Positions 8,245 to 17,776 are shown, counted from the stretch's first letter. The stretch is DNA of 64,000 nt from Acidimicrobiales bacterium (GCA_033344915.1 JAWPML010000001.1:3158369-3222368), one strand, 5' to 3'. Numbers and translations: made by a program. The notes: generated from the letters alone by a model not told the origin.

Positions 8245-10053
8245 TCAGCCCGCCGCCCGGGGCTGTACCACGACCTCGGCCAGCGGCATCGGTGTGGGCT
8301 GGTCGCCGGGCTTCACGTCGCGCAGCTCGTGGACCCCGGCGACAACCGAGCAGTACTCGGTGATCTGGTCGACCTCGGCATCGCTCAGGTGGGCGAACCG
8401 GAGGTAGGCGACATGGTGGTTCCCGTCGCGTGACGAGCGACGCACGGCCGTCGGACAGTCGAACCGGATGACGGATCCGTCGACCTGCGGCAGCGCGAAC
8501 GCGATTCGGACGTTGTCGCCGACCCTCAGCGGCTTGGCGGACACGACGTCGATGCCGAACGGGGACACACCGATCACGCCCATGCGTCCGTCGCTGGCCA
8601 ACACCGTGAGCTCGTCGAACGTGCGGAAGTTCTGACGGAGCTGACGAAGCTTCAGCGCTGATCGGGCCTGGAGCGCCATCACCCACAGCCAGGTCCCGAG
8701 GCCGAGTGCCGCGAGCGTGGCGAAGTCGCCGTGCGAGGGACGCAGGATGCCCATTCCGAACACCAACAGCGTCACCGCGAGCGAGACCTGCAGGGTGCCG
8801 AGGAAGGCCTGCCGGGCGCGAGCACCCGGCGCGCGGTCCACGAGCTCGGAGCCGAGTGGCTTGTCGGGGAGAGCCCGGCGCGCCACGGCGAGATCGGTGG
8901 TCAGCAGGCGCAGGTCGTTGCTCATCCACGCCTGGAAGCCGATGGATTCCTGTGCGGCGCGGCGGTACAGCAACGACGACACCTGCCAGGCACCCCACAG
9001 CAGCACGAGCGGCGCGGGGTCGGCCACGAGCGGCAACGAGGACGTGTACAACACCGCGAAGAGCAGGCCGATCAGTACCAGCCGCTGGATGCTCCGTCCG
9101 ACGTGGAGGTCGGCGGCCCGCAGAACCCGGCGGCTGAGCCGCGTGGCGTGCTCGTTGCGCCGCGGCGCATCCCGGTCCACGAGCACGGTGAGCCGTTCGT
9201 GCAGATCGCGCGCCCAGCGGTGGAGGTGTCGGTCGTCGTTCCAGGGGGCGAGTCGCCGGGCGACCTGCACCGGCACGTCGACGATGCGCCAGCCGGCCGC
9301 CTGGAGGCGGACGCCGGTCGACATGGTCACGCCCTCGCGGCCGCGGCTCATGCCGCCGATCTCGCGGATGGCGCTTCGCCGCACGACGGCCATGCCCGGC
9401 CACCAGGGCAGGGCTCCCTCGTCGGAGAGCTTCGCGACCATGAGCTCGTCGCGGCGACGGTGCTCGCCGTAGCCGCCGTAGTCGATCGCCGTTGCCGCAT
9501 TCGTGTTCTGGACGCGGCTGACCACGACCCCGACCTCGGGATCGTCGAAGGCCACGGCGGAGACCTCGAGGATGTCGGGCATCACGACGAGATCCGCGGG
9601 CATCACGAGCGAGTAGAGCGACGTGCACTCCTCCATCGCCCGATCGATCAGCTCACCCAGATCGGCGCCGAACCCGCCGACGATGCGGGTGAGACCGAGG
9701 CGGGTGGCGAGGGCGGCGACGTCGGGACGATCGTCACGGTCGACGATGCGCAGATTGGTGTAGCCCTGGATGAGTCGGGCGGAGAGCACCGCGGCGCGCA
9801 CCTCGCTCGCGGGTTCGTCGGTGACGATCACGATCACGTCGGCGTCCGGCGCCATCGACTTCTCGGGCGAGCGGTCGTCGGGGCGGGGCTCGCCGAGCAG
9901 CGACATCTCCATGTGGAGACGGACGAAACCGAACGCCTCCGCCGCCAGCAGCAGGAAGAACATGACGGGATTCGCGCCATCGGACGTGAACAGGAGCCGC
10001 CACGCGAGATAGACGACCCCGGTCACGATCGCGGAGATCCGAAGGAGAGTCAT
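8245..10053 (-). CDS. Glycosyltransferase family 2-like membrane protein with C-terminal PilZ-like domain, catalytic motifs degenerate
   Basis: The 602-residue protein has two N-terminal TM helices (about 3-20, 28-47), a GT2/cellulose-synthase-like domain (70-290), more TM helices (about 310-350, 420-465) and a C-terminal PilZ-like region (470-580). The overall order is that of BcsA. The catalytic signatures are altered: the DxD position reads PAD (152-154), the TED position reads VTMSTG (242-247), and QxxRW reads HLHRW (276-280). In PilZ, RxxxR is present (RQNFR 473-477), but D/NxSxxG reads GVSPFG (495-500). It may be a pseudoenzyme or a divergent polysaccharide synthase under c-di-GMP control. 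The ATG at 10053 follows GGAAG. It is divergent from yajQ, whose product is also reported to bind nucleotides. Confidence 0.72.
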   Translation of the reverse strand: MTLLRISAIVTGVVYLAWRLLFTSDGANPVMFFLLLAAEAFGFVRLHMEMSLLGEPRPDDRSPEKSMAPDADVIVIVTDEPASEVRAAVLSARLIQGYTNLRIVDRDDRPDVAALATRLGLTRIVGGFGADLGELIDRAMEECTSLYSLVMPADLVVMPDILEVSAVAFDDPEVGVVVSRVQNTNAATAIDYGGYGEHRRRDELMVAKLSDEGALPWWPGMAVVRRSAIREIGGMSRGREGVTMSTGVRLQAAGWRIVDVPVQVARRLAPWNDDRHLHRWARDLHERLTVLVDRDAPRRNEHATRLSRRVLRAADLHVGRSIQRLVLIGLLFAVLYTSSLPLVADPAPLVLLWGAWQVSSLLYRRAAQESIGFQAWMSNDLRLLTTDLAVARRALPDKPLGSELVDRAPGARARQAFLGTLQVSLAVTLLVFGMGILRPSHGDFATLAALGLGTWLWVMALQARSALKLRQLRQNFRTFDELTVLASDGRMGVIGVSPFGIDVVSAKPLRVGDNVRIAFALPQVDGSVIRFDCPTAVRRSSRDGNHHVAYLRFAHLSDAEVDQITEYCSVVAGVHELRDVKPGDQPTPMPLAEVVVQPRAAG

Positions 10054-10120
10054 GGCTTCCGCGTCGGCACCGGGCGGTGCGTCTTGAGCCTCGCCCGCGC
10101 CGCTTTGGTACGTTCCGCTC

Positions 10121-10609
10121 ATGCCGACGTTCGATGTTGTCTCCGAAGTCGACGAGCAGGAAGTGCGCAACGCCGTCGACCAAGCCGCCCGTGAAGTCAG
10201 TCAGCGATTCGACTTCAAGAACACCAACTCGTCCGTGGCGATGGGCGACGGCGTGATCGACATGGCGTCGCTCTCCGAGGACCGGCTGGCCGCTCTTCGC
10301 CAGGTCCTCGAGGAGAAGCTCGTCCGCCGCAAGGTCAGCCTCAAGGTGCTGGACTACGGCACGGTCGAGAACGCGTCCGGCGGCACCGTCCGCCAGACGG
10401 CCACACTCCAGGCGGGCATCAACCAGGAGAAGGCGAAGGAGCTGAACAAGTTCATCAAGGCGCTCGGACTCAAGGGCGTGCAGTCCTCGACCCAGGGCGA
10501 CCAGCTACGCGTGTCCGGCAAGAAGCGCGATCATCTGCAGGATGTCATCGCCGCGCTGAAGGAGGAGGACTTCGGTCTCCCCCTCCAGTTCACCAACTTC
10601 CGCGACTGA
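10121..10609 (+). CDS. yajQ: YajQ family nucleotide (c-di-GMP)-binding protein
   Basis: The 162-residue protein matches YajQ throughout: MPTFDVVSEVDEQEVRNAVD at the N-terminus, FDFKNTNS, and the C-terminal VSGKKRDHLQDVIAALK with FPLPLQFTNFRD-like ending (here GLPLQFTNFRD). YajQ proteins bind nucleotides; some (Xanthomonas XC_3703) bind cyclic di-GMP and act as transcription co-regulators. The start ATG has a TACGTT -10 box 6 bases upstream, so the mRNA is probably leaderless. It is divergent from the PilZ-like glycosyltransferase gene, so the two may share control. Confidence 0.92.
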   Translation: MPTFDVVSEVDEQEVRNAVDQAAREVSQRFDFKNTNSSVAMGDGVIDMASLSEDRLAALRQVLEEKLVRRKVSLKVLDYGTVENASGGTVRQTATLQAGINQEKAKELNKFIKALGLKGVQSSTQGDQLRVSGKKRDHLQDVIAALKEEDFGLPLQFTNFRD

Positions 10610-10612
10610 GGT

Positions 10613-11458
10613 TCACAACGCCCGCAGGCGGGCGATGCGCTGTTCGGTCGGCGGGTGGGTGCTGAACCACTTGGACACGCCGCCTCGGCCGCGGGCCTGG
10701 GCGCTCAGCGGGTTGATGATGTAGTGGCTCGCCTGGTTCGGGTCGATGTTGACCGGGATCTGGTGGGCGTAGGCGTCGAGCTTCTCGAGGGCCCGCGCCA
10801 GTGGCTCGCCGGTGCCGATCAACTTGGCCGCCGACTCGTCGGCCTGGAACTCGCGACTGCGGCTCACCGCGGCCTGGATGAGCATCGCCGCGATCGGCGC
10901 GAGGATCGCGAACGCCAGCTCGCCGATCGGGTTGCGATCGCGCCCGCCCCGTCCGCTGAACATCGCCCCCCACATCGCGATGCGGGCCGCGAACGTGATC
11001 GCCATGCCGATGGCGGCGGCGACCGAGCCGATGAGGATGTCCCGGTTGCGGATGTGGGCCAGCTCGTGGGCGAGCACCCCGCGCACCTCGTCCCAGCTCA
11101 TGGCGTCGAGCAGACCGACGGTGACGGCCACGGCTGCGTTGTTCGGGTTGCGGCCCGTGGCGAACGCGTTGGGCTGGGGGTTGGGCGACACGTAGAGCTT
11201 CGGCATCGGCATGCCGGCCTGCGTGGTCAGCTCCTCCATGATCTGGTGGTACTGCGGCATCTGCTCGCGGGTGACCGGCTGGGCCTTCGCCGACTTGATG
11301 GCGAGCTTGTCCGAGAACCAGTACGAGCCACCGACCATCACGAGCGCGATGACCAGCCCGATCACGAGTCCACCGCTGCCGCCGAGCGCGCCACCACCGA
11401 CGATGATCAGGCCACCGAGGGCGGCGAGCAGGGTGAATGTCTTGGCTGTGTTGACCAT
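10613..11458 (-). CDS. htpX: HtpX-type M48 zinc metalloprotease
   Basis: This 281-residue membrane protease has two N-terminal TM helices (about 8-26, 30-48), the zinc motif HELAH at 131-135, two further hydrophobic segments, and the third ligand region SREFQAD. HtpX cleaves misfolded membrane proteins on the cytoplasmic side. The start is ATG 11458 with AGGAGG upstream; a longer frame exists but has no such site. It converges on yajQ with only 3 bases between the stops. Confidence 0.93.
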   Translation of the reverse strand: MVNTAKTFTLLAALGGLIIVGGGALGGSGGLVIGLVIALVMVGGSYWFSDKLAIKSAKAQPVTREQMPQYHQIMEELTTQAGMPMPKLYVSPNPQPNAFATGRNPNNAAVAVTVGLLDAMSWDEVRGVLAHELAHIRNRDILIGSVAAAIGMAITFAARIAMWGAMFSGRGGRDRNPIGELAFAILAPIAAMLIQAAVSRSREFQADESAAKLIGTGEPLARALEKLDAYAHQIPVNIDPNQASHYIINPLSAQARGRGGVSKWFSTHPPTEQRIARLRAL

Positions 11459-11537
11459 CTGGGTCGAATACCTCCTGGGTGGTTCAACGGTAGAGGGGGG
11501 CACCGAAATTCCCCGTCAAGACACGGTTTCGCGAACG

Positions 11538-12038
11538 TCACACCTCGCCGACGTCGTAGTACCCCGAGTGGACGTAGCGCACGGGCACGCCGGCTCGTTC
11601 GTACATCTCGACGATGCCGGGATGGTCCTCGACCGCGAGCCGGATGTCAGCCCCCGCCGCGAGGAGGGCGGCGAGCACGTCCGCCTTGACCGCCGGCGAA
11701 TGGCGCTCGTCGCCGTCGGCGCGCAGGACGAGCAGTTCGACCGGGAGATCCCGTTCCGCGAGCCACTGTTCGGTCATGTCGATGGTCACGGCGGGTCGGG
11801 CGGTCACGACGACGACCTGATGGTCGACCGCGGTAGCGCGCAGGTCCGCCAGGCCGTCGGCGAGCGCGGCATCCTTCCCGGCCCGGGAGTTGAACATCGC
11901 CCAGTTCGGCGGATCCTCCCGCAGGTACTGCTGGCGGTGGGATGCGTCGGAGAGCACACCGTCCATGTCGAAGATCGCGACCGGGCGATCGAACCCCGGT
12001 TCGACGCGCCACCGCCAGTGGGCGGGCCAGTCGGTCAC
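11538..12038 (-). CDS. HAD-like phosphatase (polynucleotide kinase 3'-phosphatase type)
   Basis: The 166-residue protein has HAD motif I FDMDGVLSD (Asp24, Asp26), motif II in VVVVTARP, and the late acidic motif VEDHPGIVEMYERAGV. The spacing and the WAMFNSRAGKD segment resemble the phosphatase domain of T4 polynucleotide kinase and related HAD proteins. It should hydrolyse a phosphomonoester; the substrate is not known. The GTG start at 12038 overlaps the acetyl-CoA synthetase stop (GTGA), so the two genes are co-translated. Confidence 0.78.
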   Translation of the reverse strand: MTDWPAHWRWRVEPGFDRPVAIFDMDGVLSDASHRQQYLREDPPNWAMFNSRAGKDAALADGLADLRATAVDHQVVVVTARPAVTIDMTEQWLAERDLPVELLVLRADGDERHSPAVKADVLAALLAAGADIRLAVEDHPGIVEMYERAGVPVRYVHSGYYDVGEV

Positions 12039-14026
12039 TCCTCGTCGCTGGCCGCGGCACCTTCGGCGATGGCGGCCACGACCCCCGGGTCGGCCAGCGT
12101 GGTCGTGTCGCCGAGATCGCGTCCGTCGGCGACATCACGCAACAGGCGGCGCATGATCTTCCCCGACCGGGTCTTCGGGAGATCCGGAACGATGAACACG
12201 GCCTTCGGTCGCGCCGTCGGCCCGAGCTTCTTGGCGACGTGCTGGCGCACCTCCTCCCCCAGTTCGTCGCTGGCGTCGGCCGTGCCGACGAGGATGACGT
12301 AGCCGACGATCGCCTGGCCGGTGACATCGTCCGTCGCGCCGACGACGGCGGCTTCCGCGACCGCCTCGTGGTCGACCAGCGCCGACTCGACTTCCGCGGT
12401 GGAGATGCGATGGCCGGAGACGTTCATCACGTCGTCCACCCGCCCGAGCAACCACAGATAGCCGTCGGCATCGAGTCGGGCGCCGTCGCCCGCGAAGTAG
12501 CGGCCCTCGTAGGTCGACCAGTACGTCTCGCGGTAGCGGTCCGGGTCGCCCCAGATGCCCCGCAACATCCCCGGCCACGGTCGGGTGATGGTGAGATAGC
12601 CGCCGCCTTCGGTCACCGGCTCACCGGCATCGTCGACGACCTCGGCGAAGACCCCGGGGATCGGCTGGGTGGCGGACCCCGGCTTGGTCGTGGTCACGCC
12701 CGGCAGCGGGGAGATCATGTGTCCACCCGTCTCCGTCTGCCACCACGTGTCGACGATCGGACACGTTCCGCCCCCGATGTGCTCGTGGTACCACATCCAC
12801 GCCTCGGGGTTGATCGGCTCGCCGACGGTGCCGAGCACCCGCAGGCTCGAGAGGTCGTGACCCTCCGCCCACTGGGGCCCCCACTTCATGAACGTGCGGA
12901 TGGCCGTCGGAGCCGTGTAGAGCTGGGTCACGCCGTAGCGCTCGATGATGTCCCAGAGTCGGTCCTTCCTCCATCCGGCTCGGTCACCCTCGCGCTCCTC
13001 GGGACGCGGCGTGTCGGGCGTGCCCTCGTACATCACGGACGTGCAGCCGTTCGCGAGCGGGCCGTAGACGATGTAGCTGTGGCCGGTGACCCAGCCGATG
13101 TCGGCCGCGCACCAGTAGACATCGGTCTCCGGCTTCAGATCGAAGACGTACTTGTGAGTGAACGCCACCTGGGTGAGATAGCCACCCGTCGTGTGCATGA
13201 TCCCCTTCGGCTTCGCCGTGGTGCCCGACGTGTAGAGGATGTAGAGGAGCTGCTCGGCGTCCATCGGCTCGGCCGGGCAGTCCGCCGGGGCGTCGGCCAT
13301 GAGGTCGTGCCACCAGTGATCCCGGCCGGCGACCATCACCGGCGCGGTGTCGCAACGGTTGACGACGACCACGTTCTCGACCGACGGCGCGCCGGCGGCG
13401 AGCGCGGCGTCGACGTTCGGCTTCAACGCGGATGGTTCGCCCCGCCGGTAGCCGGCGTCCGCCGTGATCACGAGCTTGGCCTCGGCGTCCTCGCAGCGGT
13501 CGGTGATCGCGTCCGGCGAGAACCCGCCGAAGATCACCGAGTGGGCCACGCCGATGCGGGTGCAGGCAAGCATGGCGATCGGCAGCTCGATCACCATGGG
13601 CATGTAGATCGCGACACGATCGCCCCGCTCCAGACCGAAGCCCTTGAGGACGTTGGCGAACTTCTGCACCTCGGTGAGCAGGTCGGCATAGGTGAGCGTC
13701 AGCGTGTCGCCCGGCTCACCCTCCCAGTGGAACGCGACCTTGTCGCCGAGCCCGGCCGCCACATGCCGGTCGAGACAGTTCTCCGAGAGGTTGAGCTCGC
13801 CGCCCACGAACCACGTGGCGAACGGCAGGTCCCATTCGAGCACGGTGTCGAAGTCCTTGGACCAGGTCAGCAGCTCGCGGGCCTGGCGGGCCCAGAACGC
13901 CTCGAAGTCGGCGTCCGCCTCGTCGTACAGCGACCCGTCGCCGGCGTTGGCCCCGGCGACGAACTCCGGTGACGGCGGGAACCGCCGATCCTCGCTCTCG
14001 TAGATCTCGATCGAACCGTCAGCCAT
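12035..14026 (-). CDS. acs: Acetyl-CoA synthetase (AMP-forming)
   Basis: The 663-residue protein matches Acs over its full length: the P-loop YTSGTTAKPKGIMH, the acetate pocket WWQTETGGHMISP, the hinge region ARLDADGYLWLLGR, and the C-terminal PKTRSGKIMRRLLR with the lysine that is acetylated for regulation. It activates acetate through acetyl-AMP to acetyl-CoA in the cytoplasm. A GGGAG ribosome site precedes the ATG at 14026. A TAATGT -10 lies at 14061-14066, giving a leader of about 30 bases. The 3' end overlaps the HAD phosphatase gene. Confidence 0.96.
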   Translation of the reverse strand: MADGSIEIYESEDRRFPPSPEFVAGANAGDGSLYDEADADFEAFWARQARELLTWSKDFDTVLEWDLPFATWFVGGELNLSENCLDRHVAAGLGDKVAFHWEGEPGDTLTLTYADLLTEVQKFANVLKGFGLERGDRVAIYMPMVIELPIAMLACTRIGVAHSVIFGGFSPDAITDRCEDAEAKLVITADAGYRRGEPSALKPNVDAALAAGAPSVENVVVVNRCDTAPVMVAGRDHWWHDLMADAPADCPAEPMDAEQLLYILYTSGTTAKPKGIMHTTGGYLTQVAFTHKYVFDLKPETDVYWCAADIGWVTGHSYIVYGPLANGCTSVMYEGTPDTPRPEEREGDRAGWRKDRLWDIIERYGVTQLYTAPTAIRTFMKWGPQWAEGHDLSSLRVLGTVGEPINPEAWMWYHEHIGGGTCPIVDTWWQTETGGHMISPLPGVTTTKPGSATQPIPGVFAEVVDDAGEPVTEGGGYLTITRPWPGMLRGIWGDPDRYRETYWSTYEGRYFAGDGARLDADGYLWLLGRVDDVMNVSGHRISTAEVESALVDHEAVAEAAVVGATDDVTGQAIVGYVILVGTADASDELGEEVRQHVAKKLGPTARPKAVFIVPDLPKTRSGKIMRRLLRDVADGRDLGDTTTLADPGVVAAIAEGAAASDEE

Positions 14027-14202
14027 CGTCGCTGCTCCCCTGCTGGTCGCTGGACTGGTGACATTACCCAGCGCGGTCGCGTGCGGCCTTCTGAGCGCCG
14101 TTCATCACACGAGCACTACGATCGGCGCGACTTTCGGCGAGGTTGGGACGTCGGGAGTCGTTGGCGGGTCACGACTCTGTGGCCCTCGAGAGGGAGAACC
14201 AC

Positions 14203-14565
14203 GTGATTCAAGAATTCAAGGAATTCATCAACAAGGGCAACATCGTCGAACTGGCCGTGGCATTGGTCATGGGCCTGGCGTTCAAGCCGATCGTCGACGC
14301 CTTCGTCGACGGCGTGCTCATGCAGATCGTCGCCGCGATCGTGGGCGAGCCGAACTTCGACAGCCTCACGTTCGACATCAGCGACACGCCGATCTTCTAC
14401 GGCAGCGTCATCACCGCGATCGTGAGCTTCCTGTTCGTGGCCGCCGCCGTCTTCATGGTGCTCAAGGCGTACAACGCCACCAAGGCCGCCGAGGAAGAGG
14501 CCGACAGCGGCCCCAGCGAAGTGGACCTCCTCACCGAGATCCGCGACTCCCTCGCCAACCGCTAG
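14203..14565 (+). CDS. mscL: Large-conductance mechanosensitive channel
   Basis: The 120-residue protein is typical MscL: IQEFKEFINKGNIVELAVAL at the N-terminus, pore helix VMGLAFKPIVDAFVDGVLMP-like, a periplasmic loop, a second TM helix (about 65-90) and the C-terminal DLLTEIRDSL helix. It opens under membrane tension to release solutes. The start is GTG 14203 with AGGGAG upstream; an ATG at 14143 would add 20 residues of no conserved sequence. A TACGAT -10 box lies at 14117-14122, in the region shared with divergent acs. Confidence 0.95.
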   Translation: MIQEFKEFINKGNIVELAVALVMGLAFKPIVDAFVDGVLMQIVAAIVGEPNFDSLTFDISDTPIFYGSVITAIVSFLFVAAAVFMVLKAYNATKAAEEEADSGPSEVDLLTEIRDSLANR

Positions 14566-14605
14566 TTGAGACGGCGGGGTCAGAGTCCCGTCCCATCTTC
14601 GTGAC

Positions 14606-14629
14606 GCGGCGGCCCTTCGGGGCCGTCGC
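14606..14629. terminator. Hairpin between mscL and osmC-like gene
   Basis: A 10-bp stem (14606-14615 with 14620-14629, one G.T pair) closes a TTCG tetraloop on the plus strand. It lies between the convergent mscL and OsmC stops, where a shared terminator is expected. The U tract is weak. Confidence 0.6.
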
Positions 14630-14637
14630 TGTCGCGC

Positions 14638-15069
14638 TCAGCCGACGAAGATCGTCTCGGTGGTGAAGGTCACGCCGTGATCGATCGTCTTGTGGACGGG
14701 GCACCGCTGGGCGATGCCGGCGAGTCGTTCCCGTTGCTCGTCGTCGAAGGACCCCTCGATGAAGATCTCGCTGCGGACCCGGTCGATGTAGCCGGTCTCG
14801 TCGTCGTCGCAGTCCCCGCAGTCATCCGCGTGGACCTTGTCGATCTCGTACCGGGCCGACACCGAGTCGAGCTCCCAGCCCTTTCGCCGGCAGTACATCG
14901 AGATGGTGATCGCCGTGCACGCCGCCACCGCCGAGATCAGCAGCTCGTAGGGGTTGGGTCCCGTGTCGGACCCCCCGAGGTCGGTGGGCTCGTCGGCGTG
15001 CCAGACGTGGTCGCCGGCGCGTAGTTCGACGGCGAAGCCCGAGGTGAGATCAGCGGTGATTGTGGCCAT
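14638..15069 (-). CDS. OsmC family peroxiredoxin-like protein
   Basis: This 143-residue protein has the two redox cysteines of the OsmC/Ohr/YhfA fold: Cys51 in AACTAITISMYCRRKGW and Cys123 in QRCPVHKT. The family reduces organic hydroperoxides with a cysteine pair. The sequence pattern (SDTGPNPYELL, RRKGWELD) fits the YhfA-like subgroup better than Ohr. The ATG at 15069 has a TACGCT box 7 bases upstream, a leaderless arrangement. It is divergent from the crotonase gene with 30 bases between starts, so their promoters must overlap. Confidence 0.88.
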   Translation of the reverse strand: MATITADLTSGFAVELRAGDHVWHADEPTDLGGSDTGPNPYELLISAVAACTAITISMYCRRKGWELDSVSARYEIDKVHADDCGDCDDDETGYIDRVRSEIFIEGSFDDEQRERLAGIAQRCPVHKTIDHGVTFTTETIFVG

Positions 15070-15099
15070 GCGGCGCAGCGTAGGGAAAGCTGCAGGCCC

Positions 15100-15894
15100 A
15101 TGGGCACCAACGCGAATGGCGAACCGGCAGCGACGTACGAACGGGTCGGTCACGTCGCGACGATCACCTACAACCGTCCGGAGGCCATGAACGCGGTGAA
15201 CGGCGCCATGCGCGAAGCCCTCGACGAAGCGTGGACGCGGTTTCGCGAGGACGAGGACGCATGGGTCGGGATCGTCACCGGCACCGGCCGCACGTTCTGT
15301 GCGGGCGCGGATCTGCGCGACGGGAAAGGCTCGACCGGCACCTGGCCGGGCTCGTTCTGGGAGTGGCCGACCATCACGACGTTCGAGAGCGGCATGGAGG
15401 TGTGGAAGCCCACCATCGCCGCGGTCAACGGCCCGTGCATCGGCTACGGGTTGACCGCGGTGCTGGCCTGTGACTTCGTGCTCGCGAGCGACCGGGCGAC
15501 GTTCGCCTACCCGGAGGTGACGATCGGCGTCGCCACGATCGTCGGGGCCCTCCGACTGCCGAAGCACGTGGCGATGCCCGACGCGCTCGAGTTGCTCCTG
15601 ACCGGCGATCCGATCGACGCGGACCACGCCCAGCGGATCGGACTCGCGTGGCGGGTCCACGAGCACGAGGCCCTCATGGACGAGGCCCGCCGGCTGGCCG
15701 ACCGTCTCTGCCAGGGAGCGCCGCTCGCGGTCCGCGCGACCAACGAGATGGCCCACCGGGGAACGGAGCTGCCCTGGACCGATGCCGTGCGGATGGGTGA
15801 GGCGATGCGCCGCGTGGTGAGCCAGAGCGAGGACTCCGCCGAGGGCGGCCGCGCCTGGGCGGAGAAGCGTGATCCCGACTGGAAGGGCCGCTGA
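15100..15894 (+). CDS. Enoyl-CoA hydratase/isomerase (crotonase) family protein
   Basis: The 264-residue protein has the crotonase fold: VATITYNRPEAMNAVNGAM, the oxyanion-hole segment FCAGADLRDGKG (about 66-77), and the second oxyanion region AAVNGPCIGYGLTAVLACD. The glutamate of classic hydratases in this helix (GGGxE) is replaced by Thr, while the second catalytic Glu is kept in YPEVTIGV. It may be a hydratase with one acid residue or another crotonase activity (isomerase, thioesterase). The promoter overlaps that of divergent osmC. Confidence 0.85.
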   Translation: MGTNANGEPAATYERVGHVATITYNRPEAMNAVNGAMREALDEAWTRFREDEDAWVGIVTGTGRTFCAGADLRDGKGSTGTWPGSFWEWPTITTFESGMEVWKPTIAAVNGPCIGYGLTAVLACDFVLASDRATFAYPEVTIGVATIVGALRLPKHVAMPDALELLLTGDPIDADHAQRIGLAWRVHEHEALMDEARRLADRLCQGAPLAVRATNEMAHRGTELPWTDAVRMGEAMRRVVSQSEDSAEGGRAWAEKRDPDWKGR

Positions 15895-15913
15895 GCGGGC
15901 CGGACGGTGCCGC

Positions 15914-17776
15914 CTACATCACCGGCAGCAGCACGGTGAACGTCGTGCCCCGGCCCTCTTCGGTCGTGAATCGGAGATCCCCACCCCAGGCCCGTACATT
16001 GCGTCGACTCGCGGCGAGACCGATCCCGTTGCCGTCCTCCTTCGTCGTGAAGTGCGGCTCGAACACACGGTCGAGGAACGGGGCGGGAATGCCGCAGCCG
16101 TTGTCGATCACGTTGATCGCGATGTGATCGCCGGCCGAACCGTTCTCGGTCGCGTCGTCCTCGTCGAGGACGACAGTGGTCACCTCGATGCGGATCTTGC
16201 CGCGGGGCTCCACGGCATCGCGGGCGTTGACCACGAGGTTGGTGACGATGCGTTCGATGCCGGAGCGGTCCGCGGCGGCCATGAGACCGTCGGTGCGATC
16301 CTCGAACGACAGGTCGGCCTGATGGTCGACGAGCACCCGAAGCATGTTGGTGAGCTCGGCGACGAGCGGCCCGACCTCGAGCGGCTGGACACGGCCCCGA
16401 CTGGGACGGCTCATCGCCATCAGATCCTCGGCGATGTTGCAGGCGCGATCAACGGCCTCCTCCGCCGCCCGTACGCGGTCCGCCTCCTCCGTCTCCTGAT
16501 CCATGAGGCCGAGCTGCATCCCGATCGAGGAGAGCAGATTGTGGAGATCGTGCGCGGCGCTGCCGACGACCCCGGCGACCGAGCCGAGCGCGGCGCCCTC
16601 GACCAACATGCCATCGACCGCGCGACGGTCGGTCACGTCCTCGAGGGTGCCGACGATGCCGTAGGCGTTCGCGGCGGTACCGGAACGGCTCATCGTGAGC
16701 CGCAGCTCGCGGGCATCGGGGCTGGTGCGGGTGCGCAACTCGGTCACGAGCGGAGCCGAACCGTCCCACATCGCGAGCTCGCTGCGAACCCGGACGACGT
16801 CGGCGGCGTCGAAGCGGTCCATCCATCCGGTGTCGAGCAGCTCGGACGGATCGACGCCCAGCTCGTTGGCGATGCGGGCGTTGACGTAGCGCCAGCGATT
16901 CTCCGCATCGGCGAGGAAGATACCGATGGGCGCCATCTCCACCAGCGTGTTGAAGATGGACTGGTTCGCCGCCTTCTCGGCTTCCACCGCGCGACGGGCG
17001 GTCACATCGCGGGCGTTGAGCACGATCCCGCGCACGATCGGGTCCGAGCGATAATCGGTGAACAGGGCTTCGACGACGACCCACTCGCCGTCGGCGCGGA
17101 GCAGGCGGAGATCGACGGGTCCCATGGTGACGCCCGGGTCCTCCAACGCCGCGACGAACAGCGCTCGCATCGTGTCCAGATCGTCGGTGTGGATGAAGGA
17201 GATCCAGTTCTCCTGCATCACCGTGGTCGACCGTTCGAGCAGCGTCGCGACCGTCGGCGTGATGTAGTCGATCGAACCACCCTCGTCGAGGATCGCGATG
17301 ATGTCGCCGGCACTCGAGACGATCGACCGCAGGCGCCGTTCCGACTGACCGAGGCGCCGCTTCGCCATCACCCGGCTGGTGACGTCGCGCATCGTCGACA
17401 GCACACCGCCGACGCCGGGCTCGTCGAGCAGGTTCGTCGACATCCGCTCGACCCAACGCCACGTGCCGTCCGCGTGGCGCGCCCGGAACTGGATCCGGCG
17501 GCTGCCGCCCGGCTCCATCCGCAGCTCGGCGCCGATCTGCTGACAACGCTCGACGTCCTCGGGGTGGATGAGCGACCAGCCCGCCGCATTCAGGTACTCG
17601 GAGGGCGCGTAGCCGAGAACGGAGCGGACGGACTCCGAGACCCAGATCAGGTTGTCGTCCACGTCGACCAGGGTCTGGAACTCGGTCGCCTGGGCGAGGG
17701 TCGCGGCGGCGAGCGCGGCCGGAACCGTCGATGACGGTCCTGCCCCAGTTCGTCCTGTCGCGATGACCTCGGTCAC
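15914..17776 (-). CDS. Multi-PAS sensor histidine kinase
   Basis: About 620 residues, with three PAS/PAC units in a row (roughly 15-140, 140-265, 270-390), then an HDLHNLL phospho-acceptor box with His409, and a HATPase domain with N box LVVNARDAVEP, G1 DNGCGIP, F box and G2 GNGIGLA, ending at residue 620. No TM segment is evident, so it is probably a soluble sensor. I chose the GTG at 17776 because GGGAGTTGGA precedes it; the frame upstream is a shadow of the divergent regulator. Its likely partner is the DosR-like regulator transcribed away from it, 286 bases upstream. Confidence 0.85.
   Translation of the reverse strand: MTEVIATGRTGAGPSSTVPAALAAATLAQATEFQTLVDVDDNLIWVSESVRSVLGYAPSEYLNAAGWSLIHPEDVERCQQIGAELRMEPGGSRRIQFRARHADGTWRWVERMSTNLLDEPGVGGVLSTMRDVTSRVMAKRRLGQSERRLRSIVSSAGDIIAILDEGGSIDYITPTVATLLERSTTVMQENWISFIHTDDLDTMRALFVAALEDPGVTMGPVDLRLLRADGEWVVVEALFTDYRSDPIVRGIVLNARDVTARRAVEAEKAANQSIFNTLVEMAPIGIFLADAENRWRYVNARIANELGVDPSELLDTGWMDRFDAADVVRVRSELAMWDGSAPLVTELRTRTSPDARELRLTMSRSGTAANAYGIVGTLEDVTDRRAVDGMLVEGAALGSVAGVVGSAAHDLHNLLSSIGMQLGLMDQETEEADRVRAAEEAVDRACNIAEDLMAMSRPSRGRVQPLEVGPLVAELTNMLRVLVDHQADLSFEDRTDGLMAAADRSGIERIVTNLVVNARDAVEPRGKIRIEVTTVVLDEDDATENGSAGDHIAINVIDNGCGIPAPFLDRVFEPHFTTKEDGNGIGLAASRRNVRAWGGDLRFTTEEGRGTTFTVLLPVM

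Noticed and set aside
11942-13972. 676-residue plus-strand frame
   Set aside because: Antisense to acs, which is certain; composition is that of a shadow.
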